From Planctomycetota bacterium (GTDB lineage Bacteria > Planctomycetota > SBBH01 > JAHFOU01), in contig JAHFOU010000067.1 of the NCBI GenBank assembly GCA_023261525.1, positions 1 through 9,677 of the forward strand: a DNA stretch of 9,677 nt, given 5' to 3'. Under the pieces are notes generated by a model. That model was not told where the DNA came from, ran no database searches, and saw nothing but the letters and a program-made list of their open reading frames with translations. Shown in pieces: positions 4,849 through 9,677 of this stretch (within the stretch, counting starts at the first letter, position 1; every line of letters begins with the position of its first letter). Position numbers and translations under genes: made by a program.

Positions 4849-6096
4849 TCAGGCTCGGATCGCCGCCGCGTCCCGGTGCCCGACGAGCCCTTCGGCTTCC
4901 GCCAGGAGGGCCGCCGTCCTCCCCAGCCGCCTTGCCCCCGCCCGGCTCACCGTCTGCACCGCCGCAGGCCTGAGGAAGTCCATCACCGTCAGCCCCGAGG
5001 CCCAGCGCGCCGTGCCGTCGGTGGGAAGGGTGTGGTTGGGCCCGTTCACGTAGTCCCCGAACGCGACACTCGAATAGGCGCCCACGAATAGGGTCCCGAA
5101 GCGCCGGAGGCGGGCCTCGTAACGGCGGGATCCCCGGCACCAGAGCAGGAGGTGCTCCGGGGCGGTCTCCTCCGAAAGACGGACGGCTTCGTCCAAGGTC
5201 CTCACCTTCCATACCGTGGCCCGGGCCAGGGCACGCGAGGCCACGGCCCGGGTCGCAAGAGTCTTCAGCCTTTCCCCCACGGCGCGGAGCACCGCCCGCG
5301 CCAGAGCCGCGGACGGCGTCGCCAGGGCGATCTTGGCGTCCGGGTCGTGCTCGGCCTGGGCCAGGAGGTCGGCAGTGATCCAATCGGGGCGCGCCGAGGC
5401 GTCCGCGATGACCAGCAGTTCGCTGGGACCGGCTGTGCCGTCGATCCCGCAGAGGCCGAGGTCCCGGACCGCCTTCTTGGCCGCGGCCACGTGGCGGTTT
5501 CCCGGACCCACGATCTTGTCTACCCGGGGAAGGCTCCGCGTCCCGCACGCTATGGCGGCGATGGCTTGGCCACCTCCGACGGCGTAGAGCGCATCCGCGC
5601 CGGCAATCCCGGCGGCGGCCCTCACGGCCAGGGGCACCTCGCCCGAAGGCCCGGCCGGCGTGCAGACGAGGACCTCGCCCACCCCCGCGACCCGGGCGGG
5701 CACAATGCCCATCAAGGCCGTCGAGAGCAGGGGATAGCGCCCTCCAGGCACATAGACGCCCACGCGATCCAGGGGAAGGAAGCGGAGCCGGATCTCCCCC
5801 GAGGCGTCGCGCAGGACCCTCTGGGCAGGCTTCTGGGCCTCGGCCACGCGGCGGATGCGTGCGGCGCTGTGCTCGAGGGCTCGGCGCAGGGCGGGCGGGA
5901 TCGCCTTGGCCGCGGCCTGTAGCTCGGCCTTGTCGTAGCGCCACCGCTTCGGCAGGCGCCCGTCATAGCGCAGGACCAGGCGCTTCAGGGCCCGATCCCC
6001 TTCCTTCCGGACGGCGCGGACCATGGCCTCGGCGGAAGCCGAAGGCGCGGGCGTGAAGGCCCAGGCCGGGCCGGATTTCCAATCCCGGATCCTCAC
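4849..6096 (-). CDS. hisD: Histidinol dehydrogenase HisD
   Basis: This enzyme catalyses the last two steps of histidine biosynthesis, oxidising histidinol to histidine with two NAD. The 415-aa protein is near the family length. Visible motifs are VGVYVPGGRYPLLSTALMG (112-130), the NAD-binding region with KIVGPGNRHVAAAK (194-207), and GTAGPSELLVIAD (220-232). By analogy with the E. coli enzyme, the zinc ligands are Gln247 and His250 (AQAEHDP), Asp348 (FGDYVNGPNH) and His407. The catalytic pair is Glu314-His315 (APEHLLLW). All key residues are present. The start is GTG at 6096: it overlaps the hisIE stop as GTGA, has GGAGGA a few bases upstream and gives a normal N terminus. It is the last gene of the his operon, an unusual place for hisD, which often sits near hisG at the front. 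Confidence 0.95.
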   Translation of the reverse strand: MRIRDWKSGPAWAFTPAPSASAEAMVRAVRKEGDRALKRLVLRYDGRLPKRWRYDKAELQAAAKAIPPALRRALEHSAARIRRVAEAQKPAQRVLRDASGEIRLRFLPLDRVGVYVPGGRYPLLSTALMGIVPARVAGVGEVLVCTPAGPSGEVPLAVRAAAGIAGADALYAVGGGQAIAAIACGTRSLPRVDKIVGPGNRHVAAAKKAVRDLGLCGIDGTAGPSELLVIADASARPDWITADLLAQAEHDPDAKIALATPSAALARAVLRAVGERLKTLATRAVASRALARATVWKVRTLDEAVRLSEETAPEHLLLWCRGSRRYEARLRRFGTLFVGAYSSVAFGDYVNGPNHTLPTDGTARWASGLTVMDFLRPAAVQTVSRAGARRLGRTAALLAEAEGLVGHRDAAAIRA

Positions 6097-7316
6097 GGCT
6101 TCCTCCGGCTTTCCAGCTGGGCGAAGACCCTCTCCCAGCTGACGCCCTCGCGCTCCATCAGCACCGTGGCGAAGTAGAGCCAGTCGGCCACCTCCCAGGC
6201 CAGGTTGGCCGGGTCGCGGAAGTCCACCACCTCCCCCGCCTCCTCCTGGAGCTTCTCGCGCAGGAGGGCCGGATCGGACAGGAGCCTCTTCGTATAGGAC
6301 TTCGCGTCCCCCGCGGCGGCGCGTGCGCGGATCTGGCGCTGGAGGGCCTCCAAGGTACGGGGGAAGGCCGGGCCGAAGCAGGTGTCCCGGTTCGTGTGGC
6401 AGGCCGGGCCGGTCTGCTCCACGGTGAACACCAGGGCGTCCGCATCGCAGTCGAGGCGGACGCGCTTCAGGGCCTGGACATGCCCGCTCTCCTCGCCCTT
6501 CACCCAGAGGCGGCTCCGGGAGCGGGAGAAATAGCATCCCCGGCGCTCGGCCAGGGCCTTCCGGAGGCTCTCCTCGGTGCTGAAGGCCAGCATGAGGACG
6601 TTGCCGTCGGCATCCTGGGCCAGGGTCGGCACCGGCCCTTTGCTCCAGTCCACGGACTTGACCAAGGCCTCCGCCGGATCGAAGCCTCCGGTGTAGATGG
6701 CCATGCCCACCTGGGCGTGGATGCCGGCGCGGGAAAGCTCGGCCACCTCCTGCACCGTGGTGATGCCCCCGGCCACCGTGAGCGGCTTGGGCAGGACGGA
6801 GGCCAGGCGCCGGGCCTCGGCCAGGTCGGCGCCGCCCAGGCCGCCCTCGCGGTCCACGAAGGTCACCAGGAACTCGGAGCAGTACTCCCCCAGGCGCTTG
6901 CCGCGGGCCTCCGGGGTGTCCGCGGTCTCGGTGCGCCAGCCCTCGGTGACGACCCGGCCCTTGTCGGCATCCAGGGCCACGATCCATTTCTCGGGCGGCA
7001 GGAGCTTCAGGAACTCCGGCTCGGCCCGGGTGCCGACCACGAGGCGCCTGGCGCCGGCCGCCAGGAGGCGCCGGGCCTGGGCCTCGTCGCGCACCCCGCC
7101 TCCCACCCGGCAGTCGGCCTCGGCGCAGAGCTGCTCCACCAGCGCGGTGTTGTCGCCCTGGCCCAGGGCCCGGTCCAGGTCCACCACCGCGATCTCCCCG
7201 AAGAGGGACCAGGCCCGCGCCAGGGCGACGGGATCGTCCCGCTCCAGGACCTTGTCCCGGCCCCGCCTCAGCTGCACGGCCTTGCCCTTCATGAGATCGA
7301 TGGACGGGATCAGCAT
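6093..7316 (-). CDS. hisAIE: Trifunctional fusion HisA-HisI-HisE
   Basis: One uninterrupted 407-codon frame encodes three enzymes of histidine synthesis. Residues 1 to about 218 are the HisA isomerase barrel: IPSIDL with Asp7, RVGGGVRDEAQA, WIVALDADKG with Asp116, Thr152, and the last half-barrel VAGGITT and GMAIYTGG. Residues about 222-315 are the HisI cyclohydrolase: VPTLAQDADGNVLMLAF, YFSRSRSRLWVKGEESGH and zinc-site cysteines Cys290 (LDCDADA), Cys306 and Cys313 (GPACHTNRDTCF). Residues about 318-407 are the HisE pyrophosphohydrolase with the MazG-like metal motifs E359-x-x-E362 and E375-x-x-D378. HisA passes into HisI with almost no linker. The product would perform pathway steps 2 (HisE), 3 (HisI) and 4 (HisA). 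HisIE fusions are common; the added HisA is not. The ATG at 7316 overlaps the hisF end by 7 nt, and the stop overlaps the hisD GTG. The HisA phosphate loop is atypical (REGGL where bacterial HisA usually has RDGTL). Confidence 0.93.
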   Translation of the reverse strand: MLIPSIDLMKGKAVQLRRGRDKVLERDDPVALARAWSLFGEIAVVDLDRALGQGDNTALVEQLCAEADCRVGGGVRDEAQARRLLAAGARRLVVGTRAEPEFLKLLPPEKWIVALDADKGRVVTEGWRTETADTPEARGKRLGEYCSEFLVTFVDREGGLGGADLAEARRLASVLPKPLTVAGGITTVQEVAELSRAGIHAQVGMAIYTGGFDPAEALVKSVDWSKGPVPTLAQDADGNVLMLAFSTEESLRKALAERRGCYFSRSRSRLWVKGEESGHVQALKRVRLDCDADALVFTVEQTGPACHTNRDTCFGPAFPRTLEALQRQIRARAAAGDAKSYTKRLLSDPALLREKLQEEAGEVVDFRDPANLAWEVADWLYFATVLMEREGVSWERVFAQLESRRKP

Positions 7317-8068
7317 CGGACGGATACCCCCTGTTCGGAGAGATAGCGCTTCACGGCCCCCACCGTCCAGCGCCCGTCGTGGAAGATGGAGGCGGCCAGG
7401 GCCGCGTCGGCCTTCCCGGCGGTCAGCACCTTCAGGATGTCCTCGGGCCCTCCGGCCCCGCCCGAGGCGATCACGGGGACGCCCACGGCCTCGGAAATGG
7501 ACGCCGTGATGTCGCAGGCATAGCCCCCGCCGGTGCCGTCCGCGTCGATGGCGTTGAGGAGGACCTCGCCGGCGCCCAGGTCCACGGCCTCGCGGATCCA
7601 GTCCAGGGCCGGGCGGGAGGTCGCGTCCCGGCCCCCCCGGGTGGTCACCACCCAGGCCCCGTCCCGGCGCAGGGCATCCACGGACAGGACCACGAACTGG
7701 CGACCGAAGGCCTTCTCCGCCTCGGCCAGCAGGGACGGCCTCAGCACGGCGGCCGTGTTCACGGCCACCTTGTCCGCGCCGCTCTCCAGCAGGGCCCCCA
7801 TGTCGGCCAGGGTCCTCACCCCGCCGCCGACCATCAAGGGGATGGAAAGGGCCCTGCCCACGGCCTCGACCACGGTTCGCTGGGTCTGGAGCCCCGTCGG
7901 GGTCGCGGCCACATCCAGCACCGCGATCTCGTCGGCCCCCTGGGCCTCGTACGCTGCGGCCAGGGCCGCGGGGTCCCCCTTGTCCTGGAGGTCCTGGAAA
8001 CGGACGCCCTTCACGACGCGGCCGGACTGGACGTCCAGGCATGGGATGATGCGGCGGATCAGGCTCAT
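7310..8068 (-). CDS. hisF: Imidazole glycerol phosphate synthase, cyclase subunit HisF
   Basis: With HisH it converts PRFAR and ammonia from glutamine into imidazole glycerol phosphate and AICAR. The 252-aa protein has the full (beta/alpha)8 barrel. RRIIPCLDVQSGRVVKGVRF at the N terminus carries catalytic Asp12, and VVLSVDALRRDG carries the second catalytic acid, Asp131. Phosphate-binding segments are VGGGVRTLADM (80-90), DADGTGGGY (175-183) and VIASGGAGG (199-207). These correspond to Asp11 and Asp130 of the Thermotoga enzyme. The length is normal. The ATG at 8068 overlaps the hisH stop as ATGA, which couples translation of the two interacting subunits. Confidence 0.95.
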   Translation of the reverse strand: MSLIRRIIPCLDVQSGRVVKGVRFQDLQDKGDPAALAAAYEAQGADEIAVLDVAATPTGLQTQRTVVEAVGRALSIPLMVGGGVRTLADMGALLESGADKVAVNTAAVLRPSLLAEAEKAFGRQFVVLSVDALRRDGAWVVTTRGGRDATSRPALDWIREAVDLGAGEVLLNAIDADGTGGGYACDITASISEAVGVPVIASGGAGGPEDILKVLTAGKADAALAASIFHDGRWTVGAVKRYLSEQGVSVRC

Positions 8069-8679
8069 GGCGAGCCCTTCGCAAAACGCTCCAGCAAGGC
8101 CAGGCCGGCCGGGCCCGAGCGCTCCGGGTGGAACTGGACGGCCACGGCGGCCCCCCGGCGGATCGCGGCGGGGAAGCGGTCTCCCGCATAGTCGCACCAG
8201 GCGGCCACGTCGCCGGAGGCGGCGGGCCGCGCCGCATAGGAGTGCACGAAGTAGGCGTGGAAGGGCTTGGCACCCAGCACCGGATCGGCCCCCACGGGCT
8301 CGACGAGGTTCCAGCCCATGTGGGGGACCTTGGCCCCGGCCTGGACGGCGAGACGGGTCACGGTGCCGGAGACGGCGCCCAGGCCCCGCGCGCCGGGGGA
8401 CTCCTCGCTGGCCTCCAGCAGGAGCTGCAGGCCCAGGCAGATCCCCAGCAGAGGCCGTCCGGCGGCCACACGCTCCCTCAGGGCCTGCATCAGGCCGCCC
8501 TGCTCGAGACGGGCCGCGACGGCCCCGAAGGCCCCCACGCCCGGGAGCACGACCCTCCCGGCGCGGCGCACCGTCTCCGGGTCCGCGGTCAGCCCGGCGT
8601 CCACGCCGAGCCGCTCGAAGGCGTTGAGGAGGCTGCGCACGTTGGCGTGCCCCGTGGCCACGATGGCGAGACGGCTCAG
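8065..8679 (-). CDS. hisH: Imidazole glycerol phosphate synthase, glutaminase subunit HisH (probable CTG start)
   Basis: This class-I glutamine amidotransferase makes ammonia for HisF. Counting from the proposed start it is 204 aa, the usual HisH length. It shows RVVLPGVGAFG (42-52), the nucleophile Cys81 in LLGICLGLQLL (77-87), KVPHMGWN (117-124), FVHSY (144-148), and His184 with Glu186 in VQFHPERSG (181-189), so the catalytic triad is complete. The N-terminal strand LAIVATGHANVRSLLNA (4-20) corresponds to the usual AIIDYGMGNLRS region. No ATG, GTG or TTG lies in frame between that strand and an ATG 99 nt upstream inside hisB. The best start is therefore CTG at 8677-8679, which overlaps the hisB stop as CTGA, with AAGGG 6 nt upstream. 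Starting at the GTG within the strand would delete conserved residues. The function is certain; the start is inferred. Confidence 0.92.
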   Translation of the reverse strand: MSRLAIVATGHANVRSLLNAFERLGVDAGLTADPETVRRAGRVVLPGVGAFGAVAARLEQGGLMQALRERVAAGRPLLGICLGLQLLLEASEESPGARGLGAVSGTVTRLAVQAGAKVPHMGWNLVEPVGADPVLGAKPFHAYFVHSYAARPAASGDVAAWCDYAGDRFPAAIRRGAAVAVQFHPERSGPAGLALLERFAKGSP

Positions 8680-9272
8680 AGCATGCCCTTGGTGGAGGCC
8701 ACGGCGCGCCGGTCCCGGCGGGAGCGGGAGACGGCCATGGCCATGGCCCGGCCCACGGCCTTGAAGACGGCCTCGCACTTGTGGTGGTCCTGCCAGCCGT
8801 AGGGCACCTTCACGTGGAGGTTCATCCTCAGGTGGTGGGTGAAGCCCTTGAAGAACTCCACGACCAGGTCGGTGTCCAGCGCCGCGATGGCGGCCCGGCG
8901 GAAGCGGACATCGAAGACCAGCACGGGACGCTCGCAGAGGTCCACGGCGGCCAGGGCCAGGGCCTCGTCCATGGGGAAGACGAAGAAGCCGGCCCGGGAG
9001 ATGCCCTTGCGCGAGCCCAGGGCCCGGTCGAAGGCCTGGCCCAGGACGATGCCGCAGTCCTCCACCGTGTGGTGGGGATCCACGTGGAGGTCCCCGACGG
9101 CCTTCAGGTCCAGGTCGAACTCCCCGTGCTTGGCGAAGGCCTCCAGCATGTGGTCGAAGTAGGGGATCCCGGTGGAGATCCGGCTTCGGCCCTTCCCTTC
9201 CAGGGTGAGCCGCGCCCGGATGTCGGTCTCCTTCGTCGTGCGGCGGACCTCGGCCTTCCTCTTCGTGCTCAT
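8676..9272 (-). CDS. hisB: Imidazoleglycerol-phosphate dehydratase HisB (monofunctional)
   Basis: It dehydrates imidazole glycerol phosphate to imidazole acetol phosphate, step 6 after ring closure. The 198-aa protein contains only the dehydratase domain; the phosphatase domain found in E. coli HisB is absent. The manganese-binding and substrate motifs are all present: GIPYFDHMLEAF (35-46), DPHHTVEDCGI (65-75), MDEA (101-104), FFKGFTHHLRMNLH (140-153) and the HHKCEAVFKA repeat motif (163-172). It ends in STKGML, as many family members do. The ATG at 9272 overlaps the hisC stop as ATGA and is preceded by AAGGAGGA at good spacing. A separate histidinol-phosphate phosphatase must be encoded elsewhere. 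Confidence 0.96.
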   Translation of the reverse strand: MSTKRKAEVRRTTKETDIRARLTLEGKGRSRISTGIPYFDHMLEAFAKHGEFDLDLKAVGDLHVDPHHTVEDCGIVLGQAFDRALGSRKGISRAGFFVFPMDEALALAAVDLCERPVLVFDVRFRRAAIAALDTDLVVEFFKGFTHHLRMNLHVKVPYGWQDHHKCEAVFKAVGRAMAMAVSRSRRDRRAVASTKGML

Positions 9273-9677
9273 CGAATCCTCCTTCCCATCGCCCGATCGA
9301 GGGCGCTCAGGAAACGTCGCATCTGGGCCGGGGTACCCACGGTCACGCGCAGGTGTCCGGCGAGGCCGGGATCCGAGGACCTGTCCCTCAGACGGATGCC
9401 CTGGCGGGCCAGGGAGGCGAGGACGGCCCCGGCCCTCCTTCCCAAAGGCATCAGGAGGAAGTTCCCCTCGGAAGCTGGCGCCGGGATCCCCCGCACGCGC
9501 AGGGCCTGGCGCAGGCGGGCGCGCTCTTGGCGGATCGAGGCCGCGTGGCGGGCGATGGCGGCACGGTCGCCCAGGGCCGCGGCGGCGGCGGCCAGGGAGG
9601 CCGTGGGGATGCGGTACGGCGAGGCGGCACGGTCCAGGACCTCCACGACCTTGGGGTGGGCGGCGATCCAACCCACC
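9269..9677 (-). CDS. hisC: Histidinol-phosphate aminotransferase HisC, C-terminal part (cut by window edge)
   Basis: This is the C-terminal third (about 135 residues) of a class-I/II PLP-dependent aminotransferase that converts imidazole acetol phosphate to histidinol phosphate. The 5' part, including the PLP-binding lysine, lies beyond 9677. Visible family elements are VGWIAAHPKVVEVLDRAASP, which matches the segment after the PLP lysine, SPYRIPTASLAAAAAAL, the small-domain strand SEGNFLLMPLG, and GHLRVTVGTPAQMRRFLSAL. The last carries the conserved Arg that binds the substrate carboxylate. The GTG at 9674-9676 is an internal codon, not a start. The assignment as HisC rather than another aminotransferase rests on these motifs and on hisB following with an ATGA overlap. 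Confidence 0.88.
   Translation of the reverse strand, partial: VGWIAAHPKVVEVLDRAASPYRIPTASLAAAAAALGDRAAIARHAASIRQERARLRQALRVRGIPAPASEGNFLLMPLGRRAGAVLASLARQGIRLRDRSSDPGLAGHLRVTVGTPAQMRRFLSALDRAMGRRIR

Noticed and set aside
7317..8273. In-frame upstream extension of the hisAIE frame through hisF
   Set aside because: The extension is a Gly/Arg/Pro-rich shadow of hisF. The HisA protein starts naturally at ATG 7316 with MLIPSIDL.
8680..8778. HisH starting at the in-frame ATG at 8778
   Set aside because: It would add 33 Arg/Gly-rich residues not found in HisH and overlap hisB by about 100 nt, against 4-7 nt overlaps elsewhere in the operon.
1..9677. Mobile elements, CRISPR arrays, tRNA or rRNA genes
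   Set aside because: No transposase or integrase motifs, no regularly spaced longer repeats and no RNA gene signatures were seen on either strand. The window is almost fully occupied by the listed genes.

Overview
The window is about 9.7 kb of GC-rich DNA with every convincing gene on the minus strand, packed with overlaps or gaps under 90 bp. It joins the end of a histidine biosynthesis operon to a phosphate-starvation (Pho) block. The OprP-type porin, the signal peptides and the two-component phosphate system indicate a diderm bacterium. Gene style and GC content would suit an Acidobacteriota lineage such as Holophagae (Geothrix-like), but this is a low-certainty guess from general knowledge, not a demonstrated placement.

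Read in the direction of transcription, from high to low coordinates, the his part is hisC (cut by the window edge), hisB (dehydratase only), hisH, hisF, a single ORF fusing HisA, HisI and HisE, and hisD last. Each gene overlaps the next by 4-7 nt (ATGA, CTGA, ATGA, a 7-nt overlap, GTGA), so the cluster is one translationally coupled operon. The fused enzyme would carry out pathway steps 2, 3 and 4 in one polypeptide. Its HisA part has an atypical phosphate loop resembling eukaryotic HisA.

After a 45-nt gap come phoB and phoR (ATGA overlap), a 125-aa protein of unknown function, an OprP/OprO-type phosphate-selective porin, the phosphate-binding protein PstS, and the first 120 codons of the permease PstC. 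pstA, pstB and phoU would be expected beyond coordinate 1 but cannot be seen.

The main regulatory observation is a family of Pho-box-like arrays: heptamers close to CTTCATA or CTTAACG repeated every 11 nt, then 9 nt, then a -10-like hexamer. They occur before phoB, the unknown gene, the porin and pstC, which are four of the five gaps below hisD. The geometry resembles the enterobacterial Pho box (7+4+7 nt, placed one helical turn upstream of -10). At phoB, pstC and the unknown gene the -10 lies only 6-9 nt before ATG and no Shine-Dalgarno is evident, so these transcripts may be leaderless. The porin and pstS instead have strong Shine-Dalgarno sequences. A long inverted repeat also covers the pstC -10 and start codon.

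Together the lower half looks like a complete phosphate response: PhoR/PhoB sensing, outer-membrane entry (porin), periplasmic capture (PstS), inner-membrane import (PstC), plus an uncharacterised gene that the promoter pattern ties to the regulon. No mobile element, CRISPR array, tRNA or rRNA was seen.
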